Positions 8,089 through 14,824 of a stretch of 25,327 nt of DNA are shown piece by piece. Each line of letters opens with the position of its first letter. Within the stretch, counting starts at the first letter, position 1. The stretch is taken from the IMG/VR virus record IMGVR_UViG_3300009420_001717, positions 1-25,327 of that record. The stretch is one strand, 5' to 3'. Source of the stretch: a virus. A model generated the notes under the pieces. The model was not told where the DNA came from. It saw nothing but the letters and a program-made list of their open reading frames with translations, and searched no databases. The position numbers and the translations under genes are program-made.

Positions 8089-8969
8089 AAGCAATACTAG
8101 TAGGTACAGGAGGAATAGGTAAGAACGTTTACCTACCACAACTACAAGCCCAAGGGTTTGATGTAACTACATGCGACTTGTATGACGCTACAGCGGACTA
8201 CAATAACCCTACAGATATTAAAGGTAAGTTTGAAGTTGGAGTAATTTGTACTCCTAACTTCTCACATGAACTAATAGCAAATCAACTTGCTGATAAATGT
8301 AAAGTAGTGTTAGTAGAGAAGCCTGGATTACCTAGTGCTGATATGTGGAATGCATTATGCGATGAGAATCCAAAGACTAAGTTTGTTATGTGCAAGAACA
8401 ATATGTACAGGAATAACTTAGGAGCAATACAAAAGTGGAAAGACTCAGAAGAGAAGCCATTGCGTATTGAGATCAACTGGTTAAACAAAAACAGAGTACC
8501 CAACCCAGGTGGATGGAGTACTAATAGAAAGACTGCATGGGGAGGAGTTGCATTAGACTTATTCCCACACTTATACACACAACTAATAAACATAACTCCA
8601 TTAGATAGTTTAGAACGTAATGGTCACAGTATGGCACAACAATGGCAACTATCAGACTTAATGGATGGCGGCAGTGACTATGGTGAGATTAAGTCAGATG
8701 GTGTGTATAATGTTTGCGACTTTGCAGAAGAGAGTTGGGTAATGAATAGTGTTACTCCAATTACACTTAGAGCAAGTTGGAAAGCAGGATACGATGACCA
8801 AAGTATTAAAGTTATTACAGCAGATAGCGAATACATTTGGCACTTTGGATTATGTCCAGACTATGCTTATGGTGAGATGATTCATAAAGCAATGACAGAA
8901 GATTACAATATGCATAGATACTTTGATACATGGATTCACAAGCAGTTGGAGGCATATCATGAAGGTTAA
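8085..8969 (+). CDS. Gfo/Idh/MocA-family oxidoreductase
   Basis: This 294-residue protein begins with a Rossmann fingerprint, MKAILVGTGGIGKN, at residues 1-14 for NAD(P) binding. ICTPNFSHE is typical of the strand-loop after the nucleotide site, and VEKPG matches the conserved EKP motif containing the catalytic lysine of the family. The C-terminal part would be the beta-sheet substrate domain. Members oxidise or reduce sugars and inositols. I chose the ATG at 8085 because it gives the canonical Rossmann N-terminus and overlaps the upstream stop as ATGA; an earlier in-frame ATG at 8070 would add five residues. The next gene, a zinc-type dehydrogenase, overlaps by 11 bases, so the two probably act in one pathway. 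Substrate unknown; nucleotide-sugar or exopolysaccharide chemistry is plausible. Confidence 0.85.
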   Translation: MKAILVGTGGIGKNVYLPQLQAQGFDVTTCDLYDATADYNNPTDIKGKFEVGVICTPNFSHELIANQLADKCKVVLVEKPGLPSADMWNALCDENPKTKFVMCKNNMYRNNLGAIQKWKDSEEKPLRIEINWLNKNRVPNPGGWSTNRKTAWGGVALDLFPHLYTQLINITPLDSLERNGHSMAQQWQLSDLMDGGSDYGEIKSDGVYNVCDFAEESWVMNSVTPITLRASWKAGYDDQSIKVITADSEYIWHFGLCPDYAYGEMIHKAMTEDYNMHRYFDTWIHKQLEAYHEG

Positions 8970-9900
8970 ATTATTACATACAACAGGTAATCAAGACATA
9001 TTAGAAACTATATGGGATAAGCCTGAGCCTGCTAAAGATGAAGTAGAAGTTAAATCAGTACTGACTGGAGTATGTAGTAGTGACGTTGCTATGTACAATG
9101 GAGACTTTCCTACACTACCACAAGAGATACAAGGGCATGAAGGGTTAGGTTTAGTTACTAAGGTTGGTAGTTTGGTTAATGCAAACATGGGTATAAAAGT
9201 AGGCGACATGGTTGCTACAAGAGGCGAGCCAGGCTTTGCAGATTACTACAATGCCAAACAAGGAACATTTGTTAAAGTACCAAACAAAGCAGACCCTAAG
9301 TGGATATTAGAACCAGTTGCATGTGGCATTAATGTTGCTAATGCAGTTTACAATGCAGACAATCAAGATAAGAATCAAAGCATAGCAATTATAGGCACAG
9401 GCTTTCTTGCAAGAGTTACACACTATGCATTAAAACGTAATGGGTATACAAACTTTACAGTATATGGCAAAGCATATCCTGAGTATTGGGACAACGAAGA
9501 CGTTACTCAGATGAAGCACTCAGGCTTTCATTTAGAGATGCCAGCAGGAAAAGGTACAGAAGGCTTTGATGCATTTATAGATTATAGCAGTAAGCCACAA
9601 TACATGACAGGCAACTATGTAAATGAGAACGGCATCTATGTATGTGCGGCAGAAAAGAAAGTAGACAATATAGACTTCAGTAGGTACCTTTGGAAGAACA
9701 TTACAATTAAATTTCCTAGTCCAAGAGACAAAACATTTATAGAGTCAATGAGATATGCTAGGGAATGTATTAAGAGTGGCAGTTTAAATGTTTCTGATAT
9801 GTGGTGTAAAGCATACAATAGAGATAATGCCAAGACAGCATTTGAGAACAAACTAAACGGCACAGACAAGGGCAGGAGTTATTTAATATGGATGAGTTAA
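8959..9900 (+). CDS. Medium-chain (zinc-type alcohol) dehydrogenase-like protein
   Basis: This 313-residue protein has an MDR layout. The catalytic domain has C39 in GVCSSD and H60-E61 in GHEGLG as expected zinc ligands, and LEPVACGIN supplies the residues before the cofactor domain. The Rossmann loop is IAIIGTGFLAR at about 142-152. The structural-zinc four-cysteine lobe is absent, as in polyol and glucose-dehydrogenase-like MDR enzymes with a single zinc. The ATG at 8959 gives a normal MDR N-terminus and lies inside the end of the upstream oxidoreductase gene. An upstream extension to 8923 is possible but adds residues with no MDR similarity. It probably acts with its neighbour on a sugar or polyol; the substrate is not evident. 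Confidence 0.84.
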   Translation: MKVKLLHTTGNQDILETIWDKPEPAKDEVEVKSVLTGVCSSDVAMYNGDFPTLPQEIQGHEGLGLVTKVGSLVNANMGIKVGDMVATRGEPGFADYYNAKQGTFVKVPNKADPKWILEPVACGINVANAVYNADNQDKNQSIAIIGTGFLARVTHYALKRNGYTNFTVYGKAYPEYWDNEDVTQMKHSGFHLEMPAGKGTEGFDAFIDYSSKPQYMTGNYVNENGIYVCAAEKKVDNIDFSRYLWKNITIKFPSPRDKTFIESMRYARECIKSGSLNVSDMWCKAYNRDNAKTAFENKLNGTDKGRSYLIWMS

Positions 9901-10073
9901 TTACAATAGATTTTATTTTATTTGCAATCGGAGTATCAATTATGATATTCATGATTTTGTATGTATTAGTAAAAGAACTTCCTGCAGGAACAAAAGGTAT
10001 TACAGATGAGTATACAAGCAAGTCAGGTGTTAAACGAACAGCAAAGAAAGAACGTGAGGATCATATAGTATGA
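9888..10073 (+). CDS. Single-pass small membrane protein
   Basis: This 61-residue protein has one hydrophobic helix (about residues 8-28, FILFAIGVSIMIFMILYVLV) and a basic, Lys/Arg-rich cytoplasmic tail. It overlaps the dehydrogenase end by 13 bases and the next gene start by four (ATGA), so it is read as part of the same operon. Function unknown. Confidence 0.68.
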   Translation: MDELITIDFILFAIGVSIMIFMILYVLVKELPAGTKGITDEYTSKSGVKRTAKKEREDHIV

Positions 10074-10588
10074 AAGTAGAAAATAGAGAAAATTTTGGAG
10101 ATAATCCTAATTATTTTATAGGTGTAGAAGTAGAACGCAGTCCGCTGTTTGGTATGAATACATTGTTTGTAGTAGGAAAACAGAATCCTAAAGAGATACT
10201 ACAACGTATGTTAGACAACGGCATCGAGCATGTTTACTTAGGATGTGGTTACACATTTAATCCAGAGACTCCACAAGATTGGCAAGCCTGGGACTACATA
10301 GTACATGAACTTATTAAAGCAGATGTTTGGGTTACACTAGACTTCAATGCAAAATACTGTGAACAAGTATTAGAGTCAGGGTATGATGAGTACAACAAGT
10401 TCGTAGCAATGATAAGTGTACCTATGCCATATGTTAATCAGTTTAATTATAATGCTACATTGAAGATAGATGATAAGGCATTCAAAGGTCCCAATGGTGG
10501 AGTTTGGTGTCATAGTATACACAATTTAAGAAACAGGACCAGCTATACTGATTGGTCCGCATACGTTGGAGATAAAGTCATTGACTAA
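10070..10588 (+). CDS. Conserved-looking phage protein of unknown function
   Basis: This 172-residue soluble protein has an alternating strand-helix pattern: HVYLGCG, then a helix around WDYIVHELI, then VWVTLDFNA, then a further helix. The C-terminus holds CHSIHNL and TDWSAYVGD. The pattern recalls half of a TIM-type barrel, and two cysteines lie near predicted strand ends, but no catalytic motif is clear. It closes the operon that began at the clamp promoter: the next gene has its own promoter 17 bases downstream. I do not recognise the family. A role next to the oxidoreductases or in the 7-deazaguanine pathway would be a guess. Confidence 0.75.
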   Translation: MKVENRENFGDNPNYFIGVEVERSPLFGMNTLFVVGKQNPKEILQRMLDNGIEHVYLGCGYTFNPETPQDWQAWDYIVHELIKADVWVTLDFNAKYCEQVLESGYDEYNKFVAMISVPMPYVNQFNYNATLKIDDKAFKGPNGGVWCHSIHNLRNRTSYTDWSAYVGDKVID

Positions 10589-10604
10589 TTACCAAAAAGA
10601 ATGG

Positions 10605-10633
10605 TTGACATTGGTAACGAATTAGTGTAATAT
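10605..10633 (+). promoter_or_regulatory. Sigma70-type promoter
   Basis: A perfect TTGACA at 10605-10610 is followed after 17 bases by TAATAT at 10628-10633. It lies in the 53-base gap after the 10070-10588 gene and just before the ATG at 10642. The transcript would begin at about 10640, leaving almost no leader for the first small gene. This resembles the arrangement at 14032-14067. Confidence 0.75.
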
Positions 10634-10641
10634 ATACAAAC

Positions 10642-10764
10642 ATGAAGATAAAAATAGATATAGAGATTGATACTAAAGAAGATATGAACGAGATAGAATC
10701 AGTCATAGAAGTAATTACAGAGTTTAGAGATAAGCTCATAGAGATGCAGGAGTATGATGATTAA
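10642..10764 (+). CDS. Small acidic helical protein
   Basis: This 40-residue reading frame starts MKIKIDIEIDTKEDMNEIES and continues as a charged helix ending EYDD. It is the first gene after the promoter at 10605 and overlaps the next gene by 11 bases. There is no Shine-Dalgarno sequence in the few transcribed bases before the ATG, so it may be read from a near-leaderless mRNA. Function unknown. Confidence 0.55.
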   Translation: MKIKIDIEIDTKEDMNEIESVIEVITEFRDKLIEMQEYDD

Positions 10765-10951
10765 TACATTAATAGGAATACTACTAGTTATAGGCTCAGC
10801 CATGTTTGCATTCATGACGAATCATATCATTGCAGAGCGTAAAGCGAACAAGACATTACCTCTACCTTGGGAGAAGGGCAGAAATCCTGACCTAGGTAAA
10901 GGCAAATTCGATAAGCAAAGAGTTGTTTATCGAGACGGAGATAACACTTGA
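10754..10951 (+). CDS. Small membrane protein with basic tail
   Basis: This 65-residue protein has an N-terminal hydrophobic helix (residues 4-22, NTLIGILLVIGSAMFAFM) followed by a basic soluble tail with LPLPWEKGRNPDLGKG. It fits a signal-anchored inner-membrane protein. An alternative ATG one codon later is equally possible. An AGGAG precedes the start, inside the upstream gene. No family recognised. Confidence 0.68.
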   Translation: MMINTLIGILLVIGSAMFAFMTNHIIAERKANKTLPLPWEKGRNPDLGKGKFDKQRVVYRDGDNT

Positions 10952-10973
10952 TTATTCAAGTAACACAGATTTT

Positions 10974-11014
10974 GAAGGAATTACCCTTTGGAAGTAACGA
11001 AGGAAATACCCTTC
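10974..11014 (+). repeat. Tandem small hairpins in the cold-shock gene leader
   Basis: Two near-identical 16-base units lie 25 bases apart. The first is GAAGG, AATTAC, CCTTT (10974-10989) and the second is GAAGG, AAATAC, CCTTC (10999-11014). The second can form a perfect five-pair stem with a six-base loop and the first a four-pair stem. They end 18 bases before the cold-shock ATG. They could be an RNA element controlling translation or a protein-binding repeat; the sequence does not say which. Confidence 0.5.
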
Positions 11015-11032
11015 ATAATATAGGAAGATAGA

Positions 11033-11230
11033 ATGGCAACAGGAACAGTAAAATGGTTTAATACATCTAAAGGTTTTGGATTTATTACACCCGACGAAGG
11101 CGGAAAGGATGTGTTTGCACACTTTTCAGCAATTAAAACAGATGGATATGCATCACTTGAAGAAAATCAACAAGTGACGTTTGATATCGAAGAAGGCCCG
11201 AAAGGACCACAAGCAACTAATATTGTTTAA
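11033..11230 (+). CDS. csp: Cold-shock-domain protein (CspA family)
   Basis: This 65-residue protein is a complete single cold-shock domain. TGTVKWFN opens the first strand. RNP1 is KGFGFI (residues 13-18) and RNP2 is VFAHF (27-31). The end, [11 protein letters not shown], is the standard final strand. These proteins bind single-stranded nucleic acid and act as RNA chaperones or antiterminators. In a phage it could aid translation of phage mRNA or remodel host transcription. The upstream gap of 81 bases contains two small hairpins and a GGAAGA ribosome binding site. The next gene follows after nine bases, so they are probably cotranscribed. Confidence 0.95.
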   Translation: MATGTVKWFNTSKGFGFITPDEGGKDVFAHFSAIKTDGYASLEENQQVTFDIEEGPKGPQATNIV

Positions 11231-11239
11231 GGACATAAA

Positions 11240-11671
11240 ATGAGAAGTATTTGGGTTACATTTAGTAAGGAAGGCATACATAAGTATCCAGCGGCATTGG
11301 ACGATCCAATGTTAGCAACGGGTGATGAGTATGACGTTAGTTTCTTAGGATATGCACACCGACATATATTTCATTTTAAAGTATGGATAGAAGTGTTTCA
11401 CGATGATCGTGACATTGAATTCATACAGTTTAAAAGATGGTTGGAGAAACTTTATAATGAAGCAACTCTCCAACTAAATTTTAAAAGTTGTGAAATGATT
11501 GCAGAGGATTTATATCTTGCAATCGCAAAACGATACCCTGGCAGATTTGTCAAGATATCAGTAGCCGAAGATAATGAAAACGGTTGCGAAATTGACTATC
11601 CAGTTCATAGTAGACCTATTAACAGATTCCAAGAAGGAAATGTTGATGTATCTACGAACGAAGGATGTTAA
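11240..11671 (+). CDS. Tunnelling-fold (QueD/PTPS-like) protein
   Basis: This 143-residue protein resembles the 6-pyruvoyl-tetrahydropterin synthase/QueD fold. H14, H40 and H42 or H45 in YAHRHIFHFKVWIEV occupy the places of the zinc histidines and following strand. DIEFIQFKRWL resembles the DFG-LK segment. SCEMIAEDLYLAIAKRYP resembles the PTSENLAxxL helix, and ISVAEDNENGCEI resembles the strand with the pterin-anchoring glutamate (E110). However, the catalytic Cys of QueD and the Asp-His pair are not obvious, and the loop that should hold them is short. It may be a divergent QueD converting the FolE product to carboxy-tetrahydropterin, or a non-catalytic relative. The presence of folE and queE in the window favours a pathway link. 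The family assignment is from pattern only. Confidence 0.5.
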   Translation: MRSIWVTFSKEGIHKYPAALDDPMLATGDEYDVSFLGYAHRHIFHFKVWIEVFHDDRDIEFIQFKRWLEKLYNEATLQLNFKSCEMIAEDLYLAIAKRYPGRFVKISVAEDNENGCEIDYPVHSRPINRFQEGNVDVSTNEGC

Positions 11672-11698
11672 AACAAACTTTATATAAAGGAGAAAGTT

Positions 11699-11881
11699 AT
11701 GAGTAGTGAAACACATTTACAAATAAAAGCACAGATGGAAGCCTATCTAGAAGAAAGTGCTAAGTTCGAAGACAATGGCGTGAAAGCGGCGGCGACTAGA
11801 GCAAGAAAGGCATTAGGCGAACTAGGTAAACTAGCTAAGTCTAGACGTGCAGAAATCCAAGACAAAAAGAACGCAATGTAA
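11699..11881 (+). CDS. Small basic helical protein, histone H1-like
   Basis: This 60-residue protein has two predicted helices. The second is rich in Ala, Lys and Arg (KAAATRARKALGELGKLAKSR, residues about 29-49), a pattern seen in small histone H1/Hc1-like DNA-binding proteins carried by many marine T4-like phages. It has an excellent AAGGAG ribosome binding site seven bases before the ATG, suggesting high expression. It could bind phage or host DNA. It lies two bases ahead of the glycosyltransferase gene. Confidence 0.62.
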   Translation: MSSETHLQIKAQMEAYLEESAKFEDNGVKAAATRARKALGELGKLAKSRRAEIQDKKNAM

Positions 11882-11883
11882 TT

Positions 11884-12954
11884 ATGAAAGTATTTTTAGT
11901 TGAATTAGAACCAGTAGAGACAAGATATACAGCTCAGTGGAAGAAGTATTTGCCTGAGCAAATGCAACTTGCTGGACTGGAAGTCGAAGTTATTGAAGGT
12001 CCTAGTGATGCTCCAACGGACACAACCCCCGGAGCATTCTTAAACTTTAGTGGTACAAACTACTGGAAGTCAGAGCAACTAAAAACTATCAGTATGTTGT
12101 TTGCAGAAGGTAAAGTTAGTGATGGCGATTACTTCCTTTATACAGACGCATGGAATCCTACTGTAATACAACTTAAATACATGGCAGAACTGTTAGGAGT
12201 TAAAATACAAGTTGGCGGCTTATGGCATGCCGGCTCGTATGATCCTGCAGATTTTCTTGGTCGATTGATTGGAGATGCTCCTTGGGTAAGACATGCTGAA
12301 CGCAGTATGTTTGAAGTCTTTGACAACAACTTCTTTGCTACTGACTTTCATATAGACATGTTCTGTAGAGAGTTTGGGTATGAGAAGTTTGAGTTATTGA
12401 ATTCAGGCAAAGCGGCTATAGTAGGTTGGCCCATGGAGTATCTACAACATGAATTAAAAGAATATGATAGTGCATTCAAAGAGAACATTATCTTATTCCC
12501 ACACAGATTGGCTCCTGAGAAACAATTAGATATATTCAAAGACTTGGCTGAGACAATGCCGGAGTATGAATGGATTGTATGTCAGGAACAAACACTAACA
12601 AAGGATGAATACCATTCATTGTTAGGTAGAGCAAAGATTGTCTTTAGTGCAAACACACAAGAAACACTAGGCATTAGTTGTTATGAAGGAGCATTGGTAG
12701 GTGCTAATCCAATGGTTCCAGACAGACTAAGTTATTCAGAGATGTTTACTGGAGAGTTTTTATATCCAAGTGAATGGACAGAAGACTTTGAAAGTTATAA
12801 GATGAATAAAGATTTAGTAATAGCACACATTAAAAAAGTGTTAGGAGAGAACGACAAAGGTAAGATTGACTTACAAGCGGCAAGCCTAACACACAACTTC
12901 TTTAGTGGCAAAGCACTTTATGAAGTAATCCGAGGTAAGATAGATGGACAATAA
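11884..12954 (+). CDS. GT-B fold glycosyltransferase (GT4-like)
   Basis: This 356-residue protein starts MKVFLVELEP and shows the second-domain signatures of GT4-type retaining enzymes: FPHRLAPEKQLDIF (206-218), where Arg and Lys bind the nucleotide diphosphate, and an EX7E element with E260 and E268 (ETLGISCYE). GALVGANPMVPDRLSYSEMF is the typical following loop. The donor is probably a nucleotide sugar. The acceptor could be modified phage DNA, a virion protein or a host glycan; nothing in the sequence decides. The neighbour downstream is a nucleotide-sugar epimerase-like gene overlapping by up to 11 bases, so donor supply and transfer appear linked. Confidence 0.82.
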   Translation: MKVFLVELEPVETRYTAQWKKYLPEQMQLAGLEVEVIEGPSDAPTDTTPGAFLNFSGTNYWKSEQLKTISMLFAEGKVSDGDYFLYTDAWNPTVIQLKYMAELLGVKIQVGGLWHAGSYDPADFLGRLIGDAPWVRHAERSMFEVFDNNFFATDFHIDMFCREFGYEKFELLNSGKAAIVGWPMEYLQHELKEYDSAFKENIILFPHRLAPEKQLDIFKDLAETMPEYEWIVCQEQTLTKDEYHSLLGRAKIVFSANTQETLGISCYEGALVGANPMVPDRLSYSEMFTGEFLYPSEWTEDFESYKMNKDLVIAHIKKVLGENDKGKIDLQAASLTHNFFSGKALYEVIRGKIDGQ

Positions 12955-13924
12955 TATGGAAAAAGCAGTTGTAATAACTGGAGGTAGTGGCTTTATAGGC
13001 TCTAACGTATGTAAACTATTTGTAGAGAGTGGCTTTAATGTCATTAACATTGATAGGAAGAAACGTGAGATACCAGGTGTTACACAATATCCGTTTGAGA
13101 TAGATAACAAACAAGTAAAAGGTATAATAGAACTAATTAAACCATATGCTGTTATTCATATTGCGGCAGATAATAGTGTACCTAAGAGTGTACTTGATCC
13201 TATGCCTACTTACACAGACAATGTATACCAAACTATTAGTTTGCTGAATACTTGCGTTGGTGCTAAGGTACCTAACTTTATATATGCTAGTAGTTCTAGT
13301 GTGTATGGTACAAGTATAAATGAAGATGGTTCTTTCAAAGAAACAGATCCTTGTGGACCTGTTAATCCTTACGGTAGAACAAAACAAATGGCAGAGAATA
13401 TTATTAAAGACTATGCTGAAGTGTATGGCTTTAACTATGCTAACCTTAGACTATTTAATGTAGCAGGTAGTAACAATGGCAAGTATGGATATCAGAAAGA
13501 TCCGTTAGTCCATGTACTGCCAATTCTTACCCAAGCAGGTTTAAATGGAGACGAGTTTGTAATCAATGGCGATGATTATAACACACCAGACGGAACTTGC
13601 GTTAGAGATTATACTCATGTTAACGATGTAGCAAGAGCATTTCTAAGCACGGCTTACTATATGTTTGACCAACATGAAAACATTACAGTAAACATTGGTA
13701 ATAGTAATCCAATTAGTATGAAAGAACTAATAGGTGCAGTAGGCGATGAAATAGGCACTCCAATTGAAACCTCAATGGGTACTAGTAGAGCCGGAGACAT
13801 GATACAGACTCATGCAGATATAACACTAGCACAAGATTTATTAGGGTGGGAGCCAACCAACTCTATACATCAAATTATACTTGATGAAATTAAATGGCAA
13901 AAGACTAAAATCAAGAAGAGGTAG
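12944..13924 (+). CDS. NAD-dependent epimerase/dehydratase (GalE-like)
   Basis: This extended short-chain dehydrogenase has up to 326 residues. The Rossmann glycine motif is TGGSGFIGS (12-20). YASSSSVYG (114-122) holds the catalytic Ser/Thr region, and Y143 with K147 in YGRTK is the catalytic pair. LRLFNVAG and an RDYTHVNDVARAF segment match UDP-glucose 4-epimerase. It would interconvert nucleotide sugars in the cytoplasm. Two starts are possible: the ATG at 12944, which overlaps the glycosyltransferase end and has GAGG upstream, and the ATG at 12956, which gives the more usual MEKAVVITGG N-terminus. The exact sugar substrate is unknown. Confidence 0.88.
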   Translation: MDNNMEKAVVITGGSGFIGSNVCKLFVESGFNVINIDRKKREIPGVTQYPFEIDNKQVKGIIELIKPYAVIHIAADNSVPKSVLDPMPTYTDNVYQTISLLNTCVGAKVPNFIYASSSSVYGTSINEDGSFKETDPCGPVNPYGRTKQMAENIIKDYAEVYGFNYANLRLFNVAGSNNGKYGYQKDPLVHVLPILTQAGLNGDEFVINGDDYNTPDGTCVRDYTHVNDVARAFLSTAYYMFDQHENITVNIGNSNPISMKELIGAVGDEIGTPIETSMGTSRAGDMIQTHADITLAQDLLGWEPTNSIHQIILDEIKWQKTKIKKR

Positions 13925-13926
13925 TT

Positions 13927-14007
13927 ATGAACGATAGATGGGGAAGAGCCTTTATATGGATAGGCTTAATCTTATTTGCTGTTTTGATTGTAATTCCAGT
14001 TAATTAG
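13927..14007 (+). CDS. Transmembrane microprotein (26 residues)
   Basis: A short frame beginning two bases after the epimerase stop encodes MNDRWGRAFIWIGLILFAVL followed by IVIPVN. It is one hydrophobic helix with a basic N-terminus, and a GAGG precedes the start. It is small enough to be chance, but the clean helix and tight spacing argue for a real microprotein. Confidence 0.45.
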   Translation: MNDRWGRAFIWIGLILFAVLIVIPVN

Positions 14008-14019
14008 TAGGAGAAATAA

Positions 14020-14070
14020 ATGAGATATTACTTGACATTTGCCACAAAATCCGGTATAATAAACCTATGA
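14020..14070 (+). CDS. Leader microORF (16 codons) coupled to the phosphoribosyltransferase gene
   Basis: An ATG with a strong TAGGAG ribosome binding site six bases upstream opens a 16-codon frame, MRYYLTFATKSGIINL. Its TGA overlaps the ATG of the phosphoribosyltransferase gene as ATGA. The codons also encode the TTGACA and TATAAT promoter elements. On readthrough transcripts it would deliver ribosomes to the downstream start, which has no ribosome binding site of its own. Confidence 0.45.
   Translation: MRYYLTFATKSGIINL
14032..14060 (+). promoter_or_regulatory. Consensus sigma70 promoter, near-leaderless
   Basis: A perfect TTGACA (14032-14037) and a perfect TATAAT (14055-14060) are separated by 17 bases, the best match in the window. 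The -10 box ends six bases before the ATG at 14067, so the predicted transcript starts on or next to the start codon. It would drive the phosphoribosyltransferase, folE and queE block. Confidence 0.85.
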
Positions 14071-14558
14071 GCAAAGTATATTACACATGGTCAGATGTTG
14101 ATAAGATGATGTCTAACATCACACAACAAATGGCAGTTCAAAAATATAGCCCAGATGTTATATTAGGACCTGGTAGAGGTGGATATGCAATAGGTGTTAT
14201 GCTCAGTCATTACTATGATGTTCCATTCCATGGATTTGAATGGCAAACAAGAGATGGCGAAGTCGAAGATTCTAGAACATTAGAACAACTTTTGTCTAAA
14301 TACATAGGTAAGAATATTGTTATTATAGATGACATTAATGACACAGGTAAAACACTTACAGGTATTCATAGTGTTGCTTTAGGCATAGAACAAGATTCAA
14401 ATGAGTCAATGTTTTTCTTGCAAGAAGGCTTAAAATATGTTACATTATTTGATAAGTTATCAAGTAGTTTTGGTGAAGTATCTATTACTGCCAAAGAACT
14501 TGATGAAGTAGAAGGACAACAATGGATAGTATTTCCTTATGAGGAGTGGTGGAAGTGA
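14067..14558 (+). CDS. Phosphoribosyltransferase-like protein
   Basis: This 163-residue type I phosphoribosyltransferase-like protein has the PRPP-binding signature IVIIDDINDTGKT at residues 84-96 (two acidic residues followed by DTGKT). The upstream loop LGPGRGGYAIGVML (33-46) fits the pyrophosphate loop. These enzymes couple a base to PRPP or hydrolyse the reverse. The closest layout is the xanthine/hypoxanthine-guanine type, so it could act in purine salvage for phage DNA synthesis. Heading an operon with folE and queE, it might also handle a deazaguanine base, which is speculation. The start overlaps a leader microORF (ATGA) and lies at the predicted transcription start. Confidence 0.82.
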   Translation: MSKVYYTWSDVDKMMSNITQQMAVQKYSPDVILGPGRGGYAIGVMLSHYYDVPFHGFEWQTRDGEVEDSRTLEQLLSKYIGKNIVIIDDINDTGKTLTGIHSVALGIEQDSNESMFFLQEGLKYVTLFDKLSSSFGEVSITAKELDEVEGQQWIVFPYEEWWK

Positions 14559-14824
14559 TTCAATTAGAATTATTTGAGGATATAGATAGAGATTTTAACA
14601 CAATGAAGAACAAAATTAAAGGTACAACTGAACGTAGCTCAAGAGTATTAGAAACTACTTGCTGGCAAGTTGAGATGTATGAGGATAATGTTCTCATTGA
14701 AACAAGAGAGTTACCAGGTAAAAGTATACATTATGCAAATGATTGTGCTGAAAATTGGAACAACGGAATTATAGAAAAAACAACCAAACATTACTTAGAT
14801 GATTGGCCTGGAGGGATAGGATGA
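14555..14824 (+). CDS. Small hypothetical protein between phosphoribosyltransferase and folE
   Basis: I chose the GTG at 14555, which overlaps the upstream stop (GTGA) and has AGGAG eight bases before it; GTG codons at 14546 and 14549 are less well placed. The 89-residue product begins with a short hydrophobic/acidic stretch (IQLELFEDI) that could serve as a peptide docking motif. It then carries a strand-rich segment (CWQVEMYEDNVLIETRELPG) and a helix with CAENW. The ATGA overlap with folE ties it to that operon. Function unknown. Confidence 0.68.
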   Translation: MIQLELFEDIDRDFNTMKNKIKGTTERSSRVLETTCWQVEMYEDNVLIETRELPGKSIHYANDCAENWNNGIIEKTTKHYLDDWPGGIG

